Part shown: in pieces, positions 16,090-23,578 of the stretch | Layout of the letters: each line of letters starts with the position of its first letter | Numbering within the stretch: the first letter of the stretch is position 1 | IMG/VR virus record: IMGVR_UViG_3300022744_001001 | Span: 1-34,569 of that record | Length of the DNA: 34,569 bases | Reading direction: 5' to 3' (one strand) | Origin: a virus | Made by a program: the position numbers and the translations under genes | The notes under the pieces: generated by a model | What the model was told of the DNA's origin: nothing | The model's input: only the letters and a program-made list of their open reading frames with translations | The model's database searches: none

Positions 16090-17304
16090 TTATACGACAG
16101 CCAACCCAATCCGATCAATGAAGAGCAGCTTACGGAGAGCTGCTACTGCATTGCCTGTATCAGACAATGCAGTGATTTCAACATCGACCATCTGGTCTTT
16201 ATCCTTAGCGTCGCTGTTGGACTTGTACGTAGCAAGGTTTCCAACAGGCACCGTGAAGATGTAGCCGTTACCAGCAGCATCCGTGGAGCTAAAAATAACG
16301 CTGGTGTTGGCGTTAGTACGGAACTTGGTAAACAGGCTCTTGTCCGCGAAATACAGACTCATGTTGAGCTTGCAGTCGATGGTGCCAGAACCGATACCAA
16401 CGCTACCCAGAGTACCAATGCCGTCTTGATTACGAAGACCGTTATCAAAGGACAGGTCCACAGACTTGACAAACGTGCCAGTCAAAGGAACGCCATCAAG
16501 CCAGATAGCGTTAGTAGCGCCACCAACACCAGAGTGAATGTCATAGGTAGGTGCAGCAATGGGCGTACCCGGCATCACGGTGGTATTGGACTCAATACCG
16601 GCTTTGCCCATGAAGTCAAAGGTGACTTCCGTAAGAGAGCCGGAAGCGACCTTCAAGCCCATCTTACTGGGGGTTTGGCCGGTATAGGCCACAAACACAC
16701 CAATGTCTGGATTCTCACGCTCAATGGTCCAGCTAGTCTGGGTCGTGCCATGCGTCAGTCGTGCAGTCTGCACCTGAATGGATTCACCAGCCGACACTAC
16801 AGCAGGGGTATTGGTGTCAAGAGTGATAACCGTAGTCGTAGGAGCCGTCACGGTGCTGACACGAAGAATCTTGCCGTTGTTAGCACCAGCACTGGTAATA
16901 CGGAACCACTGACCTTTTTGCAGGTTAGTGAAAATGCTGCTACCGGAAGTAGCAGACGTAGCCGTAATAGCAGTCGTAGAGATGCTGGTAGTAGGAGTAG
17001 CTACACCAACGCCATCAGTGCCAAACTCGGTAAAGGTAGACTGCAGGGCAGACTCCATGAAAGGCTCTACACCAGCGTAGTGCATTTCTTGAGTAACGCC
17101 ACCGTTAGCAGTAGCACCAACAGGCACCTTGCTAGAGATAGTACGAGTGCCGTTAATCTCTTTGGACGCTTCCTTGGAGATGGCGTAATCAAGGCTTTCA
17201 CCCGTGATACGCAGGGCGCTGGAGTTACCTGCTACTGGGGTAACGCCAAACGTGGATTCTTTGATTGCGCGTACAACGGCAAGGCTGGATGATGCAAAAG
17301 GCAT
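16090..17304 (-). CDS. Major tail tube protein
   Basis: 404 residues, ATG start with GGAG upstream. The beta-rich sequence, position just before the chaperone pair, its own terminator and high content of GTG/Thr/Ser loops all fit a tube subunit. The start (MPFASSSLAVVRAIKESTFG) followed by GNSSALRITGESLDY resembles the tail tube family found in many proteobacterial siphophages. The N-terminal ~95 and C-terminal ~200 residues look like the tube fold, and a Thr-rich section at about 100-190 could be an inserted Ig-like or surface domain. It should polymerise around the tape measure. The identity of the family is from memory, the role is firm from context. Confidence 0.85.
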   Translation of the reverse strand: MPFASSSLAVVRAIKESTFGVTPVAGNSSALRITGESLDYAISKEASKEINGTRTISSKVPVGATANGGVTQEMHYAGVEPFMESALQSTFTEFGTDGVGVATPTTSISTTAITATSATSGSSIFTNLQKGQWFRITSAGANNGKILRVSTVTAPTTTVITLDTNTPAVVSAGESIQVQTARLTHGTTQTSWTIERENPDIGVFVAYTGQTPSKMGLKVASGSLTEVTFDFMGKAGIESNTTVMPGTPIAAPTYDIHSGVGGATNAIWLDGVPLTGTFVKSVDLSFDNGLRNQDGIGTLGSVGIGSGTIDCKLNMSLYFADKSLFTKFRTNANTSVIFSSTDAAGNGYIFTVPVGNLATYKSNSDAKDKDQMVDVEITALSDTGNAVAALRKLLFIDRIGLAVV

Positions 17305-17335
17305 AAGTTGCTCCGGTTAGATTGACTTTGCTGGA

Positions 17336-17362
17336 GTCTATAGGCGTAGGTGCCAAATAGAC
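17336..17362 (-). other. Imperfect hairpin in the tail tube leader
   Basis: GTCTAT pairs with ATAGAC and GGC with GCC inside it, with a small internal loop. It lies in the 94-nt gap between the tail terminator gene and the tail tube gene, one of the few gaps in the operon. It has no T-run. It may be an mRNA processing or stability element; I see no convincing promoter in this gap. Confidence 0.35.
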
Positions 17363-17398
17363 CTTACACTACTATTTTCTGGATAACAAACCTTACCA

Positions 17399-17812
17399 TT
17401 AGTAGGTCTTGTCGCACCAGAAAGGCACTATCACTTGGTATTCAACCCTATTCTTGTCAGGATGGGCACCACCCATCATGGCCATATAGGTTCTAACAGA
17501 GCCAAGTGTCTTTCTCTGTAGGCGCTCGTAGAAATGACTCAGTAGGACATTAGCCTTAGCAGAGCCCTCTCCTTCACGGACAGAAGCCCCAAGCAGTATC
17601 TGCCCCATAATTCGGTGTACCGGATTATCGGATATATCAGCTTGGTAGCCGTCAGTAAGGTTTACTTTGACACACAGGAAGGGGTCAACTATCTCATACC
17701 TAGACTCAAGTACTCGGTTGTCATACTCGATGCTAAGCGCCCACGCCGTGAAGCTTGGGGTAGCGGCTACTACGGCAGTAGTAATGTCTTGTCTGATTGA
17801 ATCAAGGCTCAT
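17399..17812 (-). CDS. Tail terminator protein
   Basis: 137 residues, ATGA overlap with the previous gene. The pattern is an N-terminal helix (SLDSIRQDITTAVVAA), a strand with E-DNR, then DPFLCVKVNLTDG and a C-terminal strand VEYQVIVPFW. Size, secondary structure and place between the gp10-like connector and the tail tube are those of tail terminators (lambda gpU, SPP1 gp17-like), which cap the tube at its head end. The protein is assigned by position and fold pattern rather than by a motif. Confidence 0.65.
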   Translation of the reverse strand: MSLDSIRQDITTAVVAATPSFTAWALSIEYDNRVLESRYEIVDPFLCVKVNLTDGYQADISDNPVHRIMGQILLGASVREGEGSAKANVLLSHFYERLQRKTLGSVRTYMAMMGGAHPDKNRVEYQVIVPFWCDKTY

Positions 17813-18312
17813 TTTGCATACCCAAATTTAGTTTTAATAGCAGCCATTACCGCAGGTACTCCACCAGCTTTTCTATTAGCTTCTCTTACCTTAACAAGGC
17901 CAGCTTCCATTGCCTCTGCTATGGGCTTAGTATTAACAAGCAACACCTTGCTATTCCACTTTATATTAGCAATAACTTCTTTATTATAGTCTACCCGTGG
18001 CTGATATATAGGGTCCCCAGCTTTCTTTGGTTCCGTTTGTTCGCCAACGTAACCGTATGAGCCTTCTTTACCAAAGTTAGCCTCATGCCTTGTTCTATCC
18101 GGTATTTTATGGTAAGTAGGATTCTTATACCCAGTTATCTCTACATACCAGTTAGCAGCAAGGTCACCTGTATATTGAGGAGTAACCCTCCAAGCGTACT
18201 CAAGTACCTTAAGGGTATGCATTTGAACGTACTTAGTCGCAGACCTAGTTATTTTATTTTTAGCAGCCTGCGTCTTATCTTTCCATCTATTTACATTACC
18301 AGTTACTATCAT
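17809..18312 (-). CDS. HK97 gp10-like head-tail joining / tail completion protein
   Basis: 167 residues, ATGA overlap with the upstream gene. Contains the pattern of the HK97 gp10 family: N-terminal helix rich in Lys/Arg, TPQYTGDLAANWYVEITG (a conserved TP..tGrLr.sw-like signature), then charged loops and a C-terminal amphipathic helix with basic residues. It occupies the usual slot between head completion and tail terminator. It should help join the finished head to the tail. Confidence 0.75.
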   Translation of the reverse strand: MIVTGNVNRWKDKTQAAKNKITRSATKYVQMHTLKVLEYAWRVTPQYTGDLAANWYVEITGYKNPTYHKIPDRTRHEANFGKEGSYGYVGEQTEPKKAGDPIYQPRVDYNKEVIANIKWNSKVLLVNTKPIAEAMEAGLVKVREANRKAGGVPAVMAAIKTKFGYAK

Positions 18313-19148
18313 AGCCGTGTAAGGTTATGCGACCAAGCATCAAGGTCTGGGTTTACTGAGCTTACCCTGTAAACCTTGCCACTGACTATAATAGTTCTTC
18401 CTGTTGGAACTTCTACAGGCAGAATCAGCGTAATATCTGCAGCATTAACTTTTGGTTCAGCTTGGTTGTTATAGTTATACAACTTGTACGCATCAAGCTT
18501 TATACCGTTATAGTTACCTGACGTAGTGGTATAAGTATCCGTTACTGGGTTGTAAGTTTTCACAGTATCTACTGAAACTGCTACTATGCTTTCATTGGGA
18601 CTATCATCAAGTTCATCACAGCCTGCAAGCATTAAGCCTTCAAGTTCCAGATGTAGCCCTCTTACTCTAGTCAGTTTATTCTCAAAGCTTATGAAGTAGC
18701 CACGACTTGCTAATTCGTTACCAGAGTAGAAGATATTCCAGAATGGGTCGTACTGAGAGTTCGTGATACCATTTACAGTATCCTTAAGGTACTGCTTATG
18801 TGTATGTACTGTAGTGCCGAAGTCACCGTTACATACCTGCAGTGGTGTCCTAAACTGCGCTACGTCAGTTACCTTTTTAATCCAGTAGTTCTTACGGATA
18901 GGTTCACCAAAGATAGAATCTGTAAGTCCATCGCCTACAAGCCAGTTCTCACCTTCTATCTTAATTGACCTACGAAGCGGTATAGAGAAACTTGGGTCTA
19001 GTGACAAGATACGGCGCTTAGATGTGGTCCCGTCTGGTGAACCCTCATCATAAGTACTGTACTGACCGTTAAACAAAAAGGCGTTAGTGTACCCATCGTA
19101 TATAGGTACATCATCAAACCACCTTGCTGCTTGAAATAGATCAGCCAT
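18309..19148 (-). CDS. Head completion / head-closure protein
   Basis: 279 residues from the ATG at 19148, preferred over a TTG 33 nt upstream because it keeps an 8-nt overlap with the previous gene. The protein ends GKVYRVSSVNPDLDAWSHN, the kind of C-terminal strand pattern seen in head-closure (stopper) proteins, and it sits between the connector and the gp10-like protein. It is longer than most stoppers (about 100-130 residues), so it either carries additional domains or is a different minor head protein. The assignment is by context. Confidence 0.5.
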   Translation of the reverse strand: MADLFQAARWFDDVPIYDGYTNAFLFNGQYSTYDEGSPDGTTSKRRILSLDPSFSIPLRRSIKIEGENWLVGDGLTDSIFGEPIRKNYWIKKVTDVAQFRTPLQVCNGDFGTTVHTHKQYLKDTVNGITNSQYDPFWNIFYSGNELASRGYFISFENKLTRVRGLHLELEGLMLAGCDELDDSPNESIVAVSVDTVKTYNPVTDTYTTTSGNYNGIKLDAYKLYNYNNQAEPKVNAADITLILPVEVPTGRTIIVSGKVYRVSSVNPDLDAWSHNLTRL

Positions 19149-19629
19149 TTGTAACAGGGTCCGTTCCAAGAGTGGCTGCAAGGGCTGTGACCAGCGTGAC
19201 GCGGGTTACCCCCGCTGCAGCGGGTTCTGCGCTTGCGTAAGCCGCCAAAAGCCTGTAGCGCAGCGACGTAAGGGCAGCATCCACGCCGTCCCTTACGTCT
19301 GCGAAAATATCGGTTTGTCGCTGAAATTCTGCCCTGCCGTCAGTAATACGCTGTACGGAAAACATGGGCAAAGAAGTGAGAAGCTCTTTGGCTATTGCAT
19401 ATGCAGCATACAGCTTAGTCACTTTTAAGAACCTAGTTTGCACATCTGTAGGAGACGGCAAAGCAGTAATCTCAGCGAACTTAGCTGGTATATTAACGTC
19501 TACATCCTCAAGCTTTAGATCAACCAGTGTGTCATACATGGGTTGAGTAAGCGCTGCGTCTGAAAGCTCCTTAGAGGATACCCCAAGTATAGCTCTCAGT
19601 TCGTCATATGTGGTGTAGGTCGTAAGCAT
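19141..19629 (-). CDS. Head-tail connector (adaptor) protein
   Basis: 162 residues. It starts TTYDELRAILGVSSKEL, a pattern typical of connector/adaptor proteins (lambda FII / HK97 gp6 / SPP1 gp15-like helices): TYxExRaxLGvxxxEL at the N terminus followed by several helices. The gene follows the small post-capsid gene and precedes the completion protein. It should form the ring under the portal. The ATG has only a weak ribosome site, and a short hairpin lies 17 nt upstream. Confidence 0.65.
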   Translation of the reverse strand: MLTTYTTYDELRAILGVSSKELSDAALTQPMYDTLVDLKLEDVDVNIPAKFAEITALPSPTDVQTRFLKVTKLYAAYAIAKELLTSLPMFSVQRITDGRAEFQRQTDIFADVRDGVDAALTSLRYRLLAAYASAEPAAAGVTRVTLVTALAATLGTDPVTNG

Positions 19630-19645
19630 CCAGCGATGATAGACC

Positions 19646-19664
19646 TATCGGGTTTTACCCGATA
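19646..19664 (-). other. Short hairpin upstream of the connector gene
   Basis: TATCGGG and CCCGATA form a 7-bp stem with a 5-nt loop within the 41-nt gap. There is no T-run on the minus strand. It may slow translation of the connector or stabilise the mRNA. Confidence 0.35.
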
Positions 19665-19670
19665 TAGAAC

Positions 19671-19862
19671 TTACTTCTTTTTGGAGTCTTTGGCAGGCTC
19701 AGTAGGCGCTTCGGCCTTGATGGTGGGCTGTCCTTCAATCCATGCGTTCGATTTAACCTTCACAGGCTCTCCCGGATTGAATACGTGACCGCTGATAGGG
19801 TCAGCAAACGCAAAGTTGCCGGTATTGGTATGAACAATGCCGTCTTCATCAATGATTTTCAT
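19671..19862 (-). CDS. Small post-capsid phage protein
   Basis: 63 residues from the ATG at 19862, which has GAGGAA 6 nt upstream; a longer in-frame GTG start would overlap the terminator region and is rejected. The sequence contains FADPISGHVFNPGEPVKV and W-EGQ, resembling small proteins found between major capsid and connector genes in many siphophages and myophages; their function is not known to me. The C terminus is a charged tail of Lys, Asp, Pro and Ala (ends KDSKKK). Confidence 0.6.
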   Translation of the reverse strand: MKIIDEDGIVHTNTGNFAFADPISGHVFNPGEPVKVKSNAWIEGQPTIKAEAPTEPAKDSKKK

Positions 19863-19924
19863 AGATTCCTCAGTTTGTGGAGCCACGGATTTTACCCAAG
19901 GCAAGGCGGTGTGCGTGACCACAA

Positions 19925-19952
19925 AACAAAAAAGCCCTCCGTAGAGGGCTTT
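19925..19952 (-). terminator. Intrinsic terminator after the major capsid gene
   Basis: AAAGCCCTC/GAGGGCTTT, a 9-bp stem with 4-nt loop, 22 nt after the capsid stop. On the minus strand the stem runs into TTTTTT-GTTTT. It would separate abundant capsid mRNA from the downstream connector and tail genes. Confidence 0.85.
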
Positions 19953-19974
19953 CTTATATTTAAGCAGCTAGGTC

Positions 19975-21192
19975 TTAGCTGATAGTCAAAACGTCAAAGG
20001 GCTTAAGGTCACTATCTCCGAACGACCTGTAGCATTCCTCACTCCACTGCATCGTCATGGCTTCGCTACGACGGAGGACAAAGGCCTCAGAAGCAGTGTA
20101 GTTAGCAGACACGTTTTGCACCCGGGTGATAGCGTGACGGCTATCAACAGCGTACACGGTATTTGCAGGCACTGGGCCCCCATCGGTAGCTGCGTCCGTA
20201 ATGAACCACACCACATCGTTACCGAAGCCAACATTTGCAGCACGGGCTTGTGGGTCAATACGAGCCAAGGTTGGGTCATAGTTGGTAGTACCGGGGCGAC
20301 CAGTACGGCCTTCAACCTTCAAGTACGTGTCAATGTCGCCCATTACGTGAGTAATGGTACGGAACTTGCGGTTACGGGCAAGGAACTTGACCCAAGCTTT
20401 GTGGGTAAGCACACCACCAGTAGCAGCAGCATCCAAGCTGGTAGAAGTCACAGCAGACACAGCACCTACGATCAAGTCACCGTTACCAGTGAACAGATCA
20501 GCAATGTACTGGTACACGCGACCATCTTTTTCCACCTCCAGATAGCGGCCCATCGTCAGGGCAACCATGTCCAGAGTAGAAGCGCGAAGAGCCTGCTGAG
20601 AGAACTCAAGCTGGATACCGTAGGTAGGCAGCTTGCGGATACGGTCAGAGGTGCCGAAGCGCATGATAGTCGGAGCTTCTGCAAACTGAGCGATACGCTG
20701 AGCACGGGCTTGCTCAGGACCGTTCAGGGTGCCGTAGCTGATAACGGGCTGCTCGAAGTTTTCGTTAGCGATGGACAGCTCTTGGCCAACCATACCGTTG
20801 AAAACATTGCCGTCCGTAGTGCGGTCTTTCATCATCTTGTCTTCGACAAGCTGAATCAGAGCAGCAGGGAACAGGGTACGAGAAGCGCTACCGAAAGGCG
20901 TACCGGAATCACGAGCGTTACCAGCAGCTTCAAAGCCGCTAGAACCGTCCAAGATTTCAGCCACTGTCTTGTCACGCAGACCGAAAGCGTTGTCACCGGC
21001 GACCGACAGGCCTTCCGAAGCAAACAACTGCTGTGCGGCAGTACCGAGCTTGGCGTCAAAGTCAGAGAACTCGCGGTTGATATAGGCTGCAACGCTCAGA
21101 TTGGCGCGTTGAGCGTTCTGGTACATCTCAGCGCCAAGGCGCTCAGGTGCTACGTGCTGGATAACGCCAGCGGTGTCTTGGTAGAATGCCAT
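19975..21192 (-). CDS. Major capsid protein
   Basis: 405 residues, ATG with a strong AAGGAG site. It follows protease and decoration genes and is itself followed by a terminator, all typical of the major capsid gene. The sequence begins MAFYQDTAGVIQHVAPE and has an N-terminal helical part (1-100), a long helix-like stretch (QARAQRIAQFAEAPTIMRFG) and central GLDMVALTM-like spine region, consistent with an HK97-type fold, which I infer. It is somewhat longer than typical capsid proteins because of an N-terminal extension that may be trimmed by the protease. Confidence 0.85.
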   Translation of the reverse strand: MAFYQDTAGVIQHVAPERLGAEMYQNAQRANLSVAAYINREFSDFDAKLGTAAQQLFASEGLSVAGDNAFGLRDKTVAEILDGSSGFEAAGNARDSGTPFGSASRTLFPAALIQLVEDKMMKDRTTDGNVFNGMVGQELSIANENFEQPVISYGTLNGPEQARAQRIAQFAEAPTIMRFGTSDRIRKLPTYGIQLEFSQQALRASTLDMVALTMGRYLEVEKDGRVYQYIADLFTGNGDLIVGAVSAVTSTSLDAAATGGVLTHKAWVKFLARNRKFRTITHVMGDIDTYLKVEGRTGRPGTTNYDPTLARIDPQARAANVGFGNDVVWFITDAATDGGPVPANTVYAVDSRHAITRVQNVSANYTASEAFVLRRSEAMTMQWSEECYRSFGDSDLKPFDVLTIS

Positions 21193-21222
21193 TTTGTGAA
21201 CTCCTTATTTGTGTGTAGTGGA

Positions 21223-21696
21223 TTAGCAGACTTCCATGATAACACCGGAAGTACCAACGGCACCAGTACCGGCAGTACCAAGCGAAACCACGCGCCACTT
21301 GTAGACGATGCCCGTAGCTGCAGCCGTAGCCTTGCAAACCTTGGGGTACACAGTCTGTGCGGTGTTACGGGCAACTGGAGTACCAGTAACCACATAATCA
21401 CCCACAGCGATGGTGCCAGTGCCGGGCGTAGCTTGCAGACCATCAAAGGTCACATCAAGGATGCCTTCACAGATAACGCCACCGATGGAGAAGCCGTTTT
21501 GCGTAGCCGGTTCCACGGAAGTGATAACGGCTTCGATTTCATTGCCTACTGCACAGAGGTCATACTGACTCTCAGCAGCCAGCTTGACAAACTTGCCAGC
21601 ATCATTTTCGCTGTAGTTGACACCTTGAGCGCCAAGACGAACGGTGATAGCCGTGTCCTGTACACCCTGAGGGCGGATATAGTGTTGACGTGCCAT
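21223..21696 (-). CDS. Capsid decoration protein
   Basis: 157 residues, ATG with AAGGAG upstream. It is beta-rich with repeated short strands separated by Gly/Thr/Ala loops, and lies between the protease/scaffold gene and the major capsid gene, the position of lambda gpD. The N terminus (MARQHYIRPQGVQDTAITV) is flexible, as expected for a protein that binds at capsid threefold points. It is longer than gpD (110). The identity is from gene order and composition. Confidence 0.65.
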   Translation of the reverse strand: MARQHYIRPQGVQDTAITVRLGAQGVNYSENDAGKFVKLAAESQYDLCAVGNEIEAVITSVEPATQNGFSIGGVICEGILDVTFDGLQATPGTGTIAVGDYVVTGTPVARNTAQTVYPKVCKATAAATGIVYKWRVVSLGTAGTGAVGTSGVIMEVC

Positions 21697-21722
21697 GTTA
21701 GTGACTCCTTAGAAATGGCGGG

Positions 21723-22220
21723 TTATTTAGAGACAAGTGCTGCAAACATGGGACTCACCCGAGCCGTAGGCTTAGGTGCGTCCTCACTAGCGGCGGTTGC
21801 AGCGACCCCGCCCACTTTCATTTTCTTACGGTACTCAACAGACAGCCGTGCATGCTCTGCAAGCACTTCTGACGCAGACATGGTAGCCGTGTCAACAGTC
21901 TGGTTAAGTGGAACGCTCATGTTCTTCACAGACACCCGAACAATGTCAAGGGCAGCGTTAAGTTGCACCTTGTTAGCATCCAGCTCTGCCTTAGCGGCTA
22001 CGGCTTCTGCAGTAGCTGCAGCAGCAGCCACATTGGCATCAGACACCATCTTCTGCAAAACAGTCAGTGTATCAGTGCTGTTTTCAGTAGCCGCAGGTAC
22101 AGCAGGAGTAGTAGTTTCGGTAGTACTGGCAGTAGTACCTGTAGTTTCTTTATCTTCTGCATCAAGGTCAACACCAGCAGCAAGTGCTTCAAGGTGTTCC
22201 TGTGAGAGTGGTTTTGGCAT
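21723..22220 (-). CDS. Nested scaffold protein from an internal in-frame start (Nu3-like)
   Basis: 165 residues from the ATG at 22220 (residue 317 of the protease), sharing its frame and stop. The start is preceded by AAGGAA with 5-nt spacing. AAGGAACACCA before this ATG is identical to the 11 nt before the tail chaperone start, which is a real start. The encoded part begins MPKPLSQEHLEALAAGVDL and then is Thr/Ser/Ala-rich with C-terminal helices, as expected of a scaffold. Lambda makes Nu3 from within the C gene in the same way. That this start is used is inference. Confidence 0.65.
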   Translation of the reverse strand: MPKPLSQEHLEALAAGVDLDAEDKETTGTTASTTETTTPAVPAATENSTDTLTVLQKMVSDANVAAAAATAEAVAAKAELDANKVQLNAALDIVRVSVKNMSVPLNQTVDTATMSASEVLAEHARLSVEYRKKMKVGGVAATAASEDAPKPTARVSPMFAALVSK

Positions 22221-23168
22221 TGGTGTTCCTTGCGAATTGGGCGAATTATCTGCCAAAACACCAGCACCGGGAAGCGTAGATGCTTGAACTGTGCCACTAT
22301 TGGAAGATTCAGCTTTGAAATTAGACGCTTGCGCCCTCGCTTTAGCCTTGTCTGCCAAGGAAGCAGCCTTGGCAAAGGCATCTTCAAAGGTGCCCACCTT
22401 GTCCACAAGGCCCACATCTACGGCTTGCTGCCCGATAAATTCCCGGCCTTGACCAAACTTGCCATCGGCTACAGACTTAGTAACTCCACGAGCATCGGCC
22501 ATGTAGCCCAAGAAAATATTGCTAAGCGTATCAGCTTGAGCCTGCAACTGGTCCTTAGCTTTCTGGCTAAGTGGCTCAACTGCTGTTGCAAGTGCCTTGC
22601 TATCCCCTGAGCGAATAACTGTAGGTGTAATGCCGTCAGCAGCAAGCTGCTTAGAGCGTTCTACGTGAGTAATCATCGTACCAATGCTACCAACCAGTGA
22701 GGTTTCACCGACTACAGAGTAGCGTGCAGATGCACCAATCCACAGCGCAGCACTAGCCATGCGCGAACCTGAGTAGGTAACAACAGGCTTTACCTTGTCA
22801 ACGCGACGAATAAGAGCGGCAGTTTCTGACACACCATCGACTTGGCCACCACCGGACTTTACGTTAAGGAGAATGGAGCCAACTGAGGGGTCAGTAACGG
22901 CCATTGCAAGCGCGTCACGAATGTCACCATACCCAGTAACGCCAAAGTACAGCCCGTAGCCGACATTACCGTCAACTAAAGAGCCGCTGACCGTGATAAT
23001 AGCAACCCCGTTTTGCTTGTCATACACCATTCTTGCAAGGTCAGGATTATCTGACAAAGCAGCAACGATCTGGTTTTTCTCCATACCAAGGATTTCACCT
23101 TTGTTAAGAGCTACAACGGAAGCGTCATAGGAATCCTGAGAACCTAACCAAAGAATTGACTTATACAT
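21723..23168 (-). CDS. S49 (ClpP/SppA-like) head maturation protease fused to scaffold
   Basis: 481 residues. Residues 50-260 form an S49 peptidase: NVKSGGGQVDG at 102-112 (oxyanion-loop type), SGSRMASAALWIG with candidate nucleophile Ser139, and SGDSKALATAVEPLS with candidate general base Lys191. The Ser-Lys distance is 52 residues, the same as Ser166-Lys218 reported for lambda gpC. Residues about 317-481 are Thr/Ala-rich and then helical, as in scaffold domains. The start overlaps the previous stop (TAATG) with GGAG upstream. The protein should organise prohead assembly, then cleave scaffold and possibly the portal or capsid N termini. Confidence 0.92.
   Translation of the reverse strand: MYKSILWLGSQDSYDASVVALNKGEILGMEKNQIVAALSDNPDLARMVYDKQNGVAIITVSGSLVDGNVGYGLYFGVTGYGDIRDALAMAVTDPSVGSILLNVKSGGGQVDGVSETAALIRRVDKVKPVVTYSGSRMASAALWIGASARYSVVGETSLVGSIGTMITHVERSKQLAADGITPTVIRSGDSKALATAVEPLSQKAKDQLQAQADTLSNIFLGYMADARGVTKSVADGKFGQGREFIGQQAVDVGLVDKVGTFEDAFAKAASLADKAKARAQASNFKAESSNSGTVQASTLPGAGVLADNSPNSQGTPMPKPLSQEHLEALAAGVDLDAEDKETTGTTASTTETTTPAVPAATENSTDTLTVLQKMVSDANVAAAAATAEAVAAKAELDANKVQLNAALDIVRVSVKNMSVPLNQTVDTATMSASEVLAEHARLSVEYRKKMKVGGVAATAASEDAPKPTARVSPMFAALVSK
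22226..22231 (-). promoter_or_regulatory. Internal Shine-Dalgarno for the nested scaffold
   Basis: AAGGAA, 5 nt before the internal ATG at 22218-22220. It is inside the coding sequence of the protease gene where a strong ribosome site is not otherwise needed. Confidence 0.65.
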
Positions 23169-23578
23169 TACAAAAGCTCCATGAGTATAATGGCAAGTTC
23201 TTCGTCGGAGATTCCGACCTTACCCTCTGCCACCATTGTACCAATGCTTGACTTGGAAGATACACGCAAAACAGCCAATCTAGCGCCTGATTTAACTGTG
23301 ACATTTCCGATTTTGGTAGTGGTATCTACCGTTACCAGCTCCAAAGCTACACCAGCTTTAGCTTCTAGCTTACTTATAGTAGCTTGAGTAAGTACACCCT
23401 CTAGGCGCACATGCTTTGCTACTCTATTGTATTTTTTGGCTTGGTATGGGTTAGCGTAAGCACCGCCAAACGTCTGGTTTGGTGCTTCTGGTAACTCTAC
23501 AGCTATGTAAGTAAAACCCTGCAAGGCAAGTGCCATTACTCCGTAACCTATGCCCTGTAGTGCTATACTAAGACTCAT
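23168..23578 (-). CDS. Hypothetical virion-associated protein
   Basis: 136 residues, ATGA overlap with the preceding gene and TAATG overlap with the protease. It starts with a hydrophobic stretch (SLSIALQGIGYGVMALALQGF, residues 2-22), which is similar to the beginning of other small phage proteins from this region, followed by a soluble part with strands (VTVDTTTKIGNVTVKSGARLAVL). No family is recognised. Being locked between a repeat protein and the protease suggests a head component. Confidence 0.5.
   Translation of the reverse strand: MSLSIALQGIGYGVMALALQGFTYIAVELPEAPNQTFGGAYANPYQAKKYNRVAKHVRLEGVLTQATISKLEAKAGVALELVTVDTTTKIGNVTVKSGARLAVLRVSSKSSIGTMVAEGKVGISDEELAIILMELL

Noticed and set aside
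17305-17398. Promoter upstream of the tail tube gene
   Set aside because: TATAGA can be read as a -10 but there is no matching -35, and the sequence is better explained as a hairpin.
19863-19922. Longer GTG-started version of the small post-capsid gene
   Set aside because: It begins at the foot of the capsid terminator; the ATG at 19862 has GAGGAA.
20116-22287. Plus-strand open frame of 723 codons
   Set aside because: It runs antisense to the capsid, decoration and protease genes, has no recognisable domain and shows composition of a shadow frame.
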